Below, piece by piece: positions 1 through 7,351 of a stretch of 50,480 nt of DNA. Location of the stretch: contig CAMBIR010000010.1 in the NCBI GenBank assembly GCA_945867665.1, forward strand, positions 1 to 50,480. Direction: 5' to 3'. A model generated the notes under the pieces. The model was not told the origin of the DNA. It made no database searches and saw only the letters and a program-made list of their open reading frames with translations. Source of the stretch: an uncultured Bacillota bacterium (GTDB lineage Bacteria > Bacillota_I > Bacilli_A > RF39 > UBA660). Positions within the stretch are counted from its first letter, which is position 1. Each line of letters begins with the position of its first letter. The position numbers and the translations under genes were made by a program.

Positions 1-1158
1 CAAGCAATTTTTAAAAATAAAATTAGGTATCACAAAAACAGGTCATACTGGTACAGTGATCCTATTCCTTTTGTGGAGGCTGCTGAAATTGGAACAGAGA
101 AAGTAATTAAGGAACACTCTACCATTGGAATTGTGGTTACTACTGATGGTTCGATTGGGGAAATTCCTAGAAATGAATATGTTAGCGCTGAAGAGACGGT
201 TGTTAATGAATTAAAAAGTATTGGAAAGCCCTTTATTGTTGTTTTAAACTCTGTACATCCAATGCTTCCTGAAACAGAAAAGTTAGCTGAAAATTTAAAG
301 GCAAGCTACGGTGTTCCTGTTATTCCTGTTAGTGTTGAGAATATGCAAGAGAGAGAAATGATTGGTATTTTAAAAGATGCTTTGTATGAATTTCCTATTG
401 AAGAGGTTAAAGTAAATATGCCTGAATGGATTGCTATTTTAAATCATAATCATTATTTAAAGAAAGAGTATATTAATAAAATTAGGGATAGTGTAGTAGA
501 GATTAATAAATTAAAAGATATTGATAATATTACTGCTGGTTTTAAAGATTGTGAATATATTGAAAAGTCCTATATTTCTAATGTGGATACTTCTCTTGGA
601 GAAGTTACAATTCAACTAGATGCTCCTAATGGATTATACAATCAAATTTTAAACGATATTATTGGAACAGATATTACTTCTAAGGCTAAGATGCTATCGA
701 TGTTTCAGGAGTTAAATGAAGCAAAGGTTGCTTATGATCAAATTAAAGGAGCTTTAAAGATGGTTAAACAAACGGGATATGGTATTGCTGCTCCAACACT
801 TGCCGATATGAAATTAGAAACGCCTGAAATTATTAAACAAGGGCCTCGTTATGGAGTTAAATTAAAAGCCAAAGCTCCTTCTATTCATATGATTAAAGTA
901 GATGTTGAGTCCACTTTTGAGCCTATTATTGGAAGTGAGTTGCAAAGTAAAGAATTAATTGAGTATTTAACCAAGGATGCTAATAGTGAGAATATTTGGA
1001 AGAGTGAGATATTTGGTCGAAGTTTGGATGTAATTGTTCAAGAAGGTATTCAAGCTAAGTTATCTATGATGCCGGATAATATTCGATATAAATTAGGTAA
1101 TACTTTAACTAAAGTAATTAATAAAGGCTCTAATAATATGATTGCTATTGTATTATAG
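1..1158 (+). CDS. spoIVA: Stage IV sporulation protein A, 3' part (5' end outside window)
   Basis: SpoIVA is the morphogenetic ATPase that polymerises on the forespore surface and anchors the spore coat. The visible 385 codons match the family from the segment IPFxEAAEIGTxKVIxEHSTIG to the C-terminal end. Other close matches are the stretches around ALKMVKQTGYGIAAP, APSIHMIKVDVES and IFGRS, and the family-typical terminus IAIVL. About the first 105 residues, including the P-loop, lie upstream of the window. The frame is open from base 1, but the first ~17 residues look unlike the family; this could be real divergence or a contig-edge artefact. The order spoIVA then hup (HBsu) is the same as in B. 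subtilis. Its presence implies a sporulation programme. Confidence 0.93.
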   Translation, partial: QAIFKNKIRYHKNRSYWYSDPIPFVEAAEIGTEKVIKEHSTIGIVVTTDGSIGEIPRNEYVSAEETVVNELKSIGKPFIVVLNSVHPMLPETEKLAENLKASYGVPVIPVSVENMQEREMIGILKDALYEFPIEEVKVNMPEWIAILNHNHYLKKEYINKIRDSVVEINKLKDIDNITAGFKDCEYIEKSYISNVDTSLGEVTIQLDAPNGLYNQILNDIIGTDITSKAKMLSMFQELNEAKVAYDQIKGALKMVKQTGYGIAAPTLADMKLETPEIIKQGPRYGVKLKAKAPSIHMIKVDVESTFEPIIGSELQSKELIEYLTKDANSENIWKSEIFGRSLDVIVQEGIQAKLSMMPDNIRYKLGNTLTKVINKGSNNMIAIVL

Positions 1159-1160
1159 AG

Positions 1161-1230
1161 AAAAAGACAAATAACTTTTGTATGATGCAAACTTACAAAC
1201 ATCATATATGGTTACTTGTCTTTTTATTTT
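1161..1230 (+). terminator. Intrinsic terminator of spoIVA
   Basis: The arm aaaaagacaaataac pairs with gttacttgtcttttt. An inner hairpin (tatgatg/catcata) lies in the loop and a T-rich tail follows. It starts 3 bases after the spoIVA stop codon. Confidence 0.8.
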
Positions 1231-1235
1231 ATTAA

Positions 1236-1273
1236 ATACAAAAATAGATTAGTCCTGATAAAACTAATCTATT
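1236..1273 (-). terminator. Intrinsic terminator of a minus-strand transcript
   Basis: A perfect 11-bp stem (aatagattagt/actaatctatt) has a 9-base loop. Read on the minus strand it is followed by a T-rich run. It faces the spoIVA terminator and would end the RNA that starts near 1642. Confidence 0.75.
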
Positions 1274-1642
1274 CGAGTTTAGAAAAAAATTGAACTGTTT
1301 CCTAATAATCTGTATTACCTACTAGAATATTTCACTAATAAATAATACAATTAATAAAAAACTTTAAATAAACATTATCAGTGTTTACTACAATTTCTTA
1401 TCTTTTAAGTTTTCTTTCTTAAAACAATTGTTTTGCCTAATGGTGATAAGAGTTATTTTTATAACTTTTTCTACCAAGAGAAGAAAGGGGCAAGCAACTA
1501 AATTTCAATTTATCAACTCTTACCACACAAAGGATGAAATCAATTCATCAGTATAAATAAGTACTTACATCATATAAATAAATATCATACTATCCGATAA
1601 GAGTTATTTAAAATTTAGATTACATACTCTTTCTATTTAAGC
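1236..1642 (-). ncRNA. Candidate ~400-nt non-coding RNA
   Basis: This 700-base gap has no credible ORF on either strand, yet it contains a complete minus-strand transcription unit. It has a consensus promoter (TTGACA, 17-bp spacer, TACAAT at 1649-1677) and ends at a perfect hairpin terminator (1236-1273). On the minus strand the RNA contains complementary segments. ctaaattt pairs with aaatttag and aactctta pairs with taagagtt, forming a long closing helix in the 5' half. gatgaa/ttcatc makes a local hairpin. A second copy of ataactcttatc further downstream could compete for the same partner. I do not recognise tmRNA, RNase P RNA, SRP RNA or 6S RNA signatures. Function unknown; inference from promoter, terminator and pairing only. 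Confidence 0.55.
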
Positions 1643-1648
1643 AAATTT

Positions 1649-1677
1649 ATTGTATCATTATTTTTACTGGTTGTCAA
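1649..1677 (-). promoter_or_regulatory. Sigma-A promoter of the candidate ncRNA
   Basis: Minus strand: TTGACA, 17-bp spacer, TACAAT. This is one of the strongest consensus promoters in the window, and no minus-strand gene lies downstream of it. Confidence 0.75.
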
Positions 1678-1767
1678 TACTTTTTTTAAATTTTTTGACT
1701 ATAGTTTTTTTTGCGAAAACAGGTGGTTAAAAACAAGAATGTTTCCTTATATTTTAGAGAAAATGTA

Positions 1768-1796
1768 TTGATTTCTTCAATAAATCATGGTATCTT
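1768..1796 (+). promoter_or_regulatory. Promoter of hup
   Basis: TTGATT (1768-1773), 17-bp spacer, TATCTT (1791-1796), about 60 bases before the hup start. Confidence 0.6.
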
Positions 1797-1857
1797 AGTG
1801 TTGTAAGCATAGGAAAAGAATGATGCTTATTATATTATTAGATGGAGGTATATAGAA

Positions 1858-2130
1858 ATGACAAAAGCTGAATTAGTAGAATTTATCGCTGAAAATGCTG
1901 ATTTAACAAAAGCTGATGCTGCAAGAGCTTTAGAAGCTGTAGTAGAAGGAATTACAGAAGGATTAAAAAAATCTGGTAAAGTTACTTTAGTTGGATTTGG
2001 AACTTTCACTGCTAAGGAAAGAGAAGCTCATACTGGTCGTAACCCACAAACTGGAGAACCTGTTGAAATTGCTGCTCGTGTTGTTCCTGGATTCAAAGCT
2101 GGTAACAAATTAAAAGAAGCTTTAAATTAA
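1858..2130 (+). CDS. hup: DNA-binding protein HU
   Basis: HU is a small dimeric nucleoid protein that bends and compacts DNA. The product has the usual 90 residues. The N-terminal dimerisation helices (1-45) are followed by GFGTF (46-50). The beta-arm carries the minor-groove motif RNPQTGEP at 61-68, with the proline that intercalates DNA. A GGAGG ribosome site precedes the ATG. Codons are markedly more regular than in neighbouring genes, as expected for a very abundant protein. The gene stands alone with its own promoter and terminator, downstream of spoIVA as in B. subtilis. Confidence 0.97.
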   Translation: MTKAELVEFIAENADLTKADAARALEAVVEGITEGLKKSGKVTLVGFGTFTAKEREAHTGRNPQTGEPVEIAARVVPGFKAGNKLKEALN

Positions 2131-2146
2131 TTTAAAAATATAAATT

Positions 2147-2177
2147 AATAGTTAGTGATGGTGCTAACTATTTTTTA
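2147..2177 (+). terminator. Terminator of hup
   Basis: The stem atagttag/ctaactat has an 8-base loop, followed by a T-run. Confidence 0.8.
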
Positions 2178-2180
2178 TTA

Positions 2181-2249
2181 AAAAATACTAATAAATATTC
2201 TGTCTTGTTTAATCCTTAAAGGCAAACAGTAATATTTGTTAGTATTTTT
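2181..2249 (-). terminator. Terminator of the XRE-S24 operon (possibly bidirectional)
   Basis: A long inverted repeat, aaaaatactaataaatatt against aatatttgttagtattttt, lies immediately beyond the stop of the minus-strand gene ending at 2251. Confidence 0.6.
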
Positions 2250-2250
2250 C

Positions 2251-2916
2251 TTATTTCATTTCTCTGTAAATAGCGGTAACACGACCTAATATCATGTTGT
2301 TGGCAATAATGTTAACATTAATTGTTGGGTATTTAGGATTCATTGCTTGAAGAATAATTCCTTTAGGGTAACGATAAAGTCTTCTAACGGATAAAATATT
2401 ATTCTTTACTGCAATGACAATATCATCTCCAGTTTTATAATCTTCTTCTTTTTGAAAGAAGACTTTATCATTTTTGTAATAAACGGGAGACATTGAATCA
2501 TCTAATACTTTCATTGATAATTCTGAATGATTGGTAATTGATTCATAGTTTGCATTTTTATAAGTATTAATAATTTTCTCTGACTGGGGTGTTAAGTTTT
2601 TATCTTGTCTTAAACTACTTACATATTCTTTAACTATTTTTTTCTCTATTAATTGTTTTTCTTCTTCCGTAATAGGAGCGTCTTTGAAAATTTCATTATC
2701 TAAATTAAATATTCTGCAAATTTCAAACAAGATATCATAAGGAATATTTAATTTCCCTGTTTCGTATTTATGTAATGTTTGTCTGTTTTTTTGACCGTTT
2801 ATTGCTTTTGATAAATCTTCTAGAGAATAGTTATATTTTTCACGACCGTTTTTAATTATTTCACTTACTAATGGCTTTAATTCGTCACTGACTAGTTCTT
2901 GTTTTCTTGTTCTCAT
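2251..2916 (-). CDS. XRE-family repressor with LexA/CI-type S24 domain
   Basis: A 221-residue transcription regulator. Residues 25-75 form an XRE helix-turn-helix (SLEDLSKAI ... TLHKYETGKLNIPYDIL). Residues ~132-221 form an S24 (LexA/CI/UmuD) domain. The nucleophile motif is DSMSP, with Ser141. The residue 37 positions further on, where LexA and UmuD carry the catalytic lysine, is Arg178 (sequence SVRRL). No Ala-Gly or Cys-Gly cleavage site is evident between the two domains. The gene is last in an operon with two membrane-protein genes (17-base gap), so it may regulate them or itself. It is not LexA proper, whose winged-helix N-terminus differs. Self-cleavage is probably lost; the binding site is unknown. 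Confidence 0.85.
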   Translation of the reverse strand: MRTRKQELVSDELKPLVSEIIKNGREKYNYSLEDLSKAINGQKNRQTLHKYETGKLNIPYDILFEICRIFNLDNEIFKDAPITEEEKQLIEKKIVKEYVSSLRQDKNLTPQSEKIINTYKNANYESITNHSELSMKVLDDSMSPVYYKNDKVFFQKEEDYKTGDDIVIAVKNNILSVRRLYRYPKGIILQAMNPKYPTINVNIIANNMILGRVTAIYREMK

Positions 2917-2933
2917 TATATTACTTCCTTACT

Positions 2934-3602
2934 TTATTGTTCTTTTATGTATTTTGTTATGTAGATAGGAATTGTTCCTATTAATCCTACTACCAAACTT
3001 AGTAGATATCTTACCATAATTAATTTTATGATGTCAATTGTATCTTTTACAAATGTATAAGCAATTATACTAAAAAGAATGGATGCGATAAATTGAATGA
3101 TAATAGTAGAAAAAACATTGCTAATAAAAATATTATTTTTCATTCTTTTTAGATAAAAATATAATTTATTATTTAAAATTAAAGAGTATAACATTGTAAC
3201 GATACTTGCAAATAATAATCTTATAGAATTATCAAAGATATTATCATAAGAGGCATTAGTAAATAAGGCAATTTTACTAGAAGCCATTATACTTACTAAT
3301 AGGAGAATGATAAATGATAAAATCGTTGTAGAAAGAATAACTAAAAGATGCGTTTTCATTTCTTCTGGCCCTTTTTTTTGAATTAAGATATTCGATACAA
3401 TAAAAATGGTAACAAAAGGAATTATTCCTAAATTTAAATCATAATCATAAATGGTTATTGTTTTTAGGGACATTAAGCAAGTTAAAATCATACTTGCAAT
3501 TGTATAAATATATAAGCCTAAGCTTGTATACTTTTTATAAAGAAACAGGATAAAGATGATACAAGTAATTAATTCTATTCCAAGTAATGTTACAGATATC
3601 AT
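2934..3602 (-). CDS. Divergent VUT-family (YhhQ/DUF165-like) membrane protein
   Basis: A 222-residue hydrophobic protein with about six predicted membrane segments. It resembles the VUT/YhhQ family of queuosine-precursor transporters in several stretches: SLGLYIYTIASMIL near residue 27, SLKTI followed by NLGIIPFVTIFIVSNIL, and near the C-terminus FSTIIIQFIASILFS and a final RYLLSLVVGLIGTIPIYI segment. The family's acidic motif (D-I-L-S-E-K-Y-G) reads N-I-L-I-Q-K-K-G here (71-78), so both acidic residues are replaced by amides. Substrate transport by the usual mechanism is therefore doubtful. Its start overlaps the stop of the upstream paralogue by 4 bases. Family assignment is by pattern recognition; the true substrate is unknown. 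Confidence 0.6.
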   Translation of the reverse strand: MISVTLLGIELITCIIFILFLYKKYTSLGLYIYTIASMILTCLMSLKTITIYDYDLNLGIIPFVTIFIVSNILIQKKGPEEMKTHLLVILSTTILSFIILLLVSIMASSKIALFTNASYDNIFDNSIRLLFASIVTMLYSLILNNKLYFYLKRMKNNIFISNVFSTIIIQFIASILFSIIAYTFVKDTIDIIKLIMVRYLLSLVVGLIGTIPIYITKYIKEQ

Positions 3603-4264
3603 TTTACCACCTTCTTTGATATATATTTTGGTAAGATAAGAGAATATATTACTGTTAGAATCAATCCTATCATGTAAGTTGATAGCGATGATTCTAGAAT
3701 AGTTTTAATATTAAAAATATTTAAATATGCTCCTAAATAAAAGGTTAGATTGCTAACTAAGCCAATTACAAGATAAGTTGTTACGGTTGTAATAAATGGT
3801 AAGTCATATAGAGACTTTATTTTTTTATACAAAGCTACTAATAGATAATTGGATAGTAAAGTGGAAATGGGGTAAGTAATTAATATTCTATAATTTGTAA
3901 TGAATACATTTTTCATATTGATACTGATAGAATCTGTTATAGATTCTGTATGATATGACATTAAAAATAAAAAAATGCTTGCAAAGACGGTAATGAAAAA
4001 ATTGAGATTAATTATCTTTTTTACTTCTTCTTTTTTCATTGTTTCAATTAACAGATATAACGATGTAAACATTGTGATATAACATATTGTATTTGCATTT
4101 AAGTTAATGGTTGATAGGGTAACAAATTTAAAAGAAAGAATTAGGGAGATAAGATTCATTGTAATCATTGTAATTATCAGGCCAAAATTTGATAAAAATA
4201 ATTTGAAAAAATAAAGGGATAATAGACAAATTATTAAGATACAAAGATAAATTAATATGTTCAT
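3599..4264 (-). CDS. Second divergent VUT-family-like membrane protein
   Basis: A 221-residue integral membrane protein with about six hydrophobic segments. It has the same length and layout as the next gene: SNFGLIITMITMNLISLIL (25-43), then FKFVTLSTINLNANTICYITMF, and a C-terminal half resembling VUT proteins (YRILITYPISTLLSNYLL). The conserved acidic signature is essentially gone. It is the first gene of the three-gene unit ending in the XRE-S24 repressor. Two same-sized paralogues in tandem suggest a heteromeric membrane complex, which is inference. Function unknown. Confidence 0.5.
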   Translation of the reverse strand: MNILIYLCILIICLLSLYFFKLFLSNFGLIITMITMNLISLILSFKFVTLSTINLNANTICYITMFTSLYLLIETMKKEEVKKIINLNFFITVFASIFLFLMSYHTESITDSISINMKNVFITNYRILITYPISTLLSNYLLVALYKKIKSLYDLPFITTVTTYLVIGLVSNLTFYLGAYLNIFNIKTILESSLSTYMIGLILTVIYSLILPKYISKKVVK

Positions 4265-4288
4265 TGTTTCACCTTCTTATTTAAGATA

Positions 4289-4294
4289 ATTATA
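4289..4294 (-). promoter_or_regulatory. -10 element of the membrane-protein/repressor operon
   Basis: TATAAT on the minus strand lies about 25 bases before the ATG, with only a weak -35 element. GAAGGTG supplies the ribosome site. Confidence 0.45.
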
Positions 4295-4404
4295 TCATAT
4301 TTCTTTAAGATACAAAAGTTAGTTCATATTATTTTCTTAATTTTTTTCTTTTTCATCAAAAATACTTATATATTCTAAGGCTTTATGTAAATGAATTTGC
4401 AAAT

Positions 4405-4452
4405 AAAAAAGACTAAATTCTTTAACAGTATTTTTTGAATCTAGTCTTTCTT
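4405..4452 (-). terminator. Terminator overlapping the end of the COG3581-like gene
   Basis: On the minus strand, gaaagactagattc pairs with gaatttagtctttt and a T-run follows. The TAG stop codon of the gene lies inside the first arm. Confidence 0.75.
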
Positions 4453-5505
4453 TTTTTGGAGGATCATATCATAAAATGCTTCTATTCTTGTTTCTATTCC
4501 GACATCACTAGTTCCGGAATCAAAACTAAAATAAATTATTGGAATCTCATAATCTGTACTTATTTTTTCTAAAATACTCATTGCATTTAATTCTGGCGTA
4601 CAACCAAAACTTTTGATGTGAACAATTCCATCATAATGCTTTTCTGCTAATTCCATAGATAAAACAACACTTTCTGTAGCGTCTGCTCCTAAGTGATACT
4701 TTAAATATTTTTTGCCTTTTTTTAAGAGTTTTTTTAAACGATGCTTTTTTTGAAATAAAAGATAAGTTAAAGTTGTAAAACGATGAACTTCTATTCCTAA
4801 TGAGGCTAATTTTAGTTCAATATTATTGCTAGAATTTGGTTCCATAATAGAATATAGTTCTCCTACTAATCCTATCTTTAAGCAATTTTTTGGCTTGTTT
4901 ATAGGAAGAGATTTATATTTTCTTTTGTATTTTAAAAATAATCTCACTAAGGATAAGGGTGTATGTTTTTTCATCTTTAATTCTTCTTGAAATTGTCGTT
5001 TTGTATTTAAAAAACTATTTTTTTCTTTTTCAAATCCTAAATTTTCTCTAGGATATTTTGATAATTTATCCATAATTATTATCATTATAGCTGTATTTAG
5101 TGCGTAATAAGAAAAAGAAATAATATTTAATTTTTTATTGAGTGATTTTGCATAATTATAAATATTAAAAATTGAAACATGGTTATTTTCAATGAAATTA
5201 ACAAATTCAAACTTATAACCTAAGTCTTTTAAAATTTGTTCTTGCAATTCAGCGTAGTATCCGTATCTGCATCCACCTCCTGCCTGAAGAATGACATTAG
5301 CGCCATTTTCTAAAGCTTCAATAAAGTTTCCTAAATTATACTTAAATGGCATACATACATAATCGGGAGAATATTTACTTCCTAATTCTATTGTTTTTTT
5401 GGTAATTGGTGGGGGGACAATTACTATTGATTTGGTAATATTTTCTAATAAATAATTTATAGGAATGTAATAATCTCCCATATGAGGAAAAGTTATTTTA
5501 TTCAT
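4441..5505 (-). CDS. COG3581-type protein (2-hydroxyacyl-CoA dehydratase activase-related)
   Basis: A 354-residue cytoplasmic protein of the family related to the HgdB/activase proteins of 2-hydroxyacyl-CoA dehydratases. It starts with the typical TFPHMGDYYIP. It carries the putative cluster-ligand cysteines in DYVCMPFKYNLGN, GGGCRYGYYAELQ and FGCTPELN, and ends with FSFDSGTSDVGIETRIEAF. The ATG at 5505 is preferred: AAGAAGGAAA precedes it and the upstream extension lacks family similarity. It overlaps the preceding gene by 8 bases, so the two are translationally coupled. In many Firmicutes these domains are fused to a BadF-type ATPase activase; here none is in the window. Physiological substrate unknown. 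Confidence 0.75.
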   Translation of the reverse strand: MNKITFPHMGDYYIPINYLLENITKSIVIVPPPITKKTIELGSKYSPDYVCMPFKYNLGNFIEALENGANVILQAGGGCRYGYYAELQEQILKDLGYKFEFVNFIENNHVSIFNIYNYAKSLNKKLNIISFSYYALNTAIMIIIMDKLSKYPRENLGFEKEKNSFLNTKRQFQEELKMKKHTPLSLVRLFLKYKRKYKSLPINKPKNCLKIGLVGELYSIMEPNSSNNIELKLASLGIEVHRFTTLTYLLFQKKHRLKKLLKKGKKYLKYHLGADATESVVLSMELAEKHYDGIVHIKSFGCTPELNAMSILEKISTDYEIPIIYFSFDSGTSDVGIETRIEAFYDMILQKKKD

Positions 5506-6418
5506 TATTTTTCCTTCTTTCTTTGATAATGTCAATAAAACTTTCTAGTCTTGTTTCTAATCCAGTAGTGGAAGATTGTTCGTCTACTAAAATTGAAGTT
5601 ACAGGAATATTATCTATTTTTCTTATCATTAATTCATTTACTAAAGAATCAGGTCCACATGGAAACGCAGTTAAAAAAATAATACCATCGACTGAATATC
5701 TATAATAACCAATGGCTCCTATTAGTTCTTTAGAATATGTCCAATATAGGGTGGGGGATAGTTTTTCAGCATACATTCTCGCTGTTTTTTTATCTAGTAA
5801 ATCTGCATAGATTAATTCTATTCCCATACTTTCTAATTTTTTGATGATTGGTTCTCCAATGTAATTGTCATAAATATTATAAGGATGAGAAACTAGTAGT
5901 ATTTTTGGTTTATAACTATTTAATTTTTGGGTTTGTTTTTTTAACTTTTCTTTAAAATACTTCTTACTTGCTTTTCTTGCTTTAAGGTATGATAATAATA
6001 TTTTGATTATATTCTTTTCTATTGCATGTCCTAAATGAAAATAATTAAAAAGTTCATAGTGATGTTTTGATTTTTCAATATTATATTCTAGGATATTTAT
6101 ATTTGGAAAAAGATTTTTAATGATGTCGTATATTGCATTAAATTTAACACAAACTTGTTCATTTTTTCCATAATCATATACTCTAGGAACTAAAATATAA
6201 TCACATTTTCCTTGCAATGATGCGACATGGGATAAGTATATCTTGGATGATAAACAGGATTCATCTATAGATAGAGATTTTCCTAATTCTATTGTTTTTT
6301 TTGTTGTATTCTCACTAGTAATTACTTTGCAACCTAAATTTTTAAAAAAAGTTTCCCACATGATATGGTAGCGATAGTACAAGTATGCTTTTGGTAATCC
6401 AATGGTTATTTGTTTCAT
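5498..6418 (-). CDS. COG3580-type protein (DUF2229, 2-hydroxyacyl-CoA dehydratase activase-related)
   Basis: A 306-residue partner of the next gene. The N-terminus IGLPKAYLYYRYHIMWETFF is typical of DUF2229. Then come TIELGKSLSIDESCLSSKIYLSHV with a conserved cysteine, PRVYDYGKNEQVCVKF, SHPYNIYDNYIGEPI, and FLTAFPCGPDSLVNELMIRK with another cysteine. It ends ILVDEQSSTTGLETRLESFID, a paralogue-like match to the tail of its neighbour. The ATG at 6418 has GGGTGA at good spacing; the in-frame TTG 15 bases upstream is less likely. Together the pair looks like a split form of the large activase-related protein, probably binding an iron-sulfur cluster. Role unknown. Confidence 0.75.
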   Translation of the reverse strand: MKQITIGLPKAYLYYRYHIMWETFFKNLGCKVITSENTTKKTIELGKSLSIDESCLSSKIYLSHVASLQGKCDYILVPRVYDYGKNEQVCVKFNAIYDIIKNLFPNINILEYNIEKSKHHYELFNYFHLGHAIEKNIIKILLSYLKARKASKKYFKEKLKKQTQKLNSYKPKILLVSHPYNIYDNYIGEPIIKKLESMGIELIYADLLDKKTARMYAEKLSPTLYWTYSKELIGAIGYYRYSVDGIIFLTAFPCGPDSLVNELMIRKIDNIPVTSILVDEQSSTTGLETRLESFIDIIKERRKNNE

Positions 6419-6484
6419 TATTTTTTCACCCAATTAATTTTATGCCTAAAAGTAATAGTTATTCTAAAAATTAAATAAACGAAG

Positions 6485-6490
6485 TATAAT
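6485..6490 (+). promoter_or_regulatory. -10 element of the HipA-like gene
   Basis: TATAAT lies 25 bases before the ATG, with a poor -35. A GAGGA ribosome site at 6505-6509 fixes the start. Confidence 0.4.
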
Positions 6491-6515
6491 ATATAGGTAG
6501 AAATGAGGAAAATCT

Positions 6516-7334
6516 ATGATTATTTATAGAGACAGTGATATTATTTCATTTAGTAATCAAATTAAAGATGACAAAATAAAAGAGAAAATTCCTGTTGGAT
6601 TTGAGAGAATGATATCTCATTTAGTTCATTTTAATAGAGAATGTTACTACTATAAGTTGGTAGATGTTCATCAATTAATTAATGAATTAATTGGTTGTCA
6701 GTTTGCTAAAATTTTAAATCTTGAGAGTGTAGAGTATAAAATAGGGAAGATGGAGGAAGATAAATATAATACTTATGTCTTATCTAAAGTTTTTTTTGAA
6801 GAAAATTATCAATATAAAACTTGCTATGAATATTTTAAAACTGAAAGTAATAAGAATATTTCTATGCTTCAAACTCTATTTTCTTCCATTGTTTTGAGTG
6901 AATTTAAATTAATCGACCGTTTGGATAAACAAACTATAATAAAATTATTAAAACTTATTGCCTTAGATTTAAAAATGGGACAAGTGGATAGAAATGATAG
7001 AAATATTTTATTAAGGATTGATAAGGAAAATAATATTGATTTAGCGCCAATATTTGATTATGGGGAAAGTTATTATAAAAGGGAAAATCTTTTTGAGATT
7101 TATTCTAATTCTTTTATCACTATTCGACTCAATAAAATGAGTTTTTATAATTTATTCGAACGTTTTCCTGAACTTAGAGAGTATATTGATATTCTAAAAA
7201 ATATATCTCTTCAATCTATTTTAAAAAGGATTGAAGAAGAGAATAATATTTCATTTACAGATGGTGAGATAGATTTTTATCAAAAACAAGATTTACAGAA
7301 AAATAAAGTATTAAAAAAAATAGAATTAGGATAA
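6516..7334 (+). CDS. HipA-like kinase-fold protein
   Basis: A 272-residue protein with the C-lobe signature of HipA-like (PI3/4-kinase-fold) serine/threonine kinases. The catalytic-loop motif is GQVDRNDRNILL (155-166; Asp158 and Asn163 in the roles of the catalytic Asp and metal-binding Asn). The metal-binding LAPIFDYGESY follows (177-187; Asp181). A lysine at 91 (LSKVFF) could be the ATP-binding lysine. The N-lobe is short, and no HipB-like partner gene adjoins, so this need not be a HipBA toxin. It is flanked by minus-strand genes on both sides and has its own promoter. Substrate unknown. The kinase-fold call is by motif only, but the motif spacing is convincing. Confidence 0.6.
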   Translation: MIIYRDSDIISFSNQIKDDKIKEKIPVGFERMISHLVHFNRECYYYKLVDVHQLINELIGCQFAKILNLESVEYKIGKMEEDKYNTYVLSKVFFEENYQYKTCYEYFKTESNKNISMLQTLFSSIVLSEFKLIDRLDKQTIIKLLKLIALDLKMGQVDRNDRNILLRIDKENNIDLAPIFDYGESYYKRENLFEIYSNSFITIRLNKMSFYNLFERFPELREYIDILKNISLQSILKRIEEENNISFTDGEIDFYQKQDLQKNKVLKKIELG

Positions 7335-7351
7335 GGTATCTTAATTCTATT
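7311..7351 (-). terminator. Terminator of the argS-rpoE operon
   Basis: The stem aatagaatta/taattctatt is followed on the minus strand by eight T. The rpoE stop codon touches the outer arm. Confidence 0.75.

Noticed and set aside
1161..1230. Riboswitch upstream of hup
   Set aside because: The pairing structures there form terminators facing away from hup; no aptamer motif I know is present.
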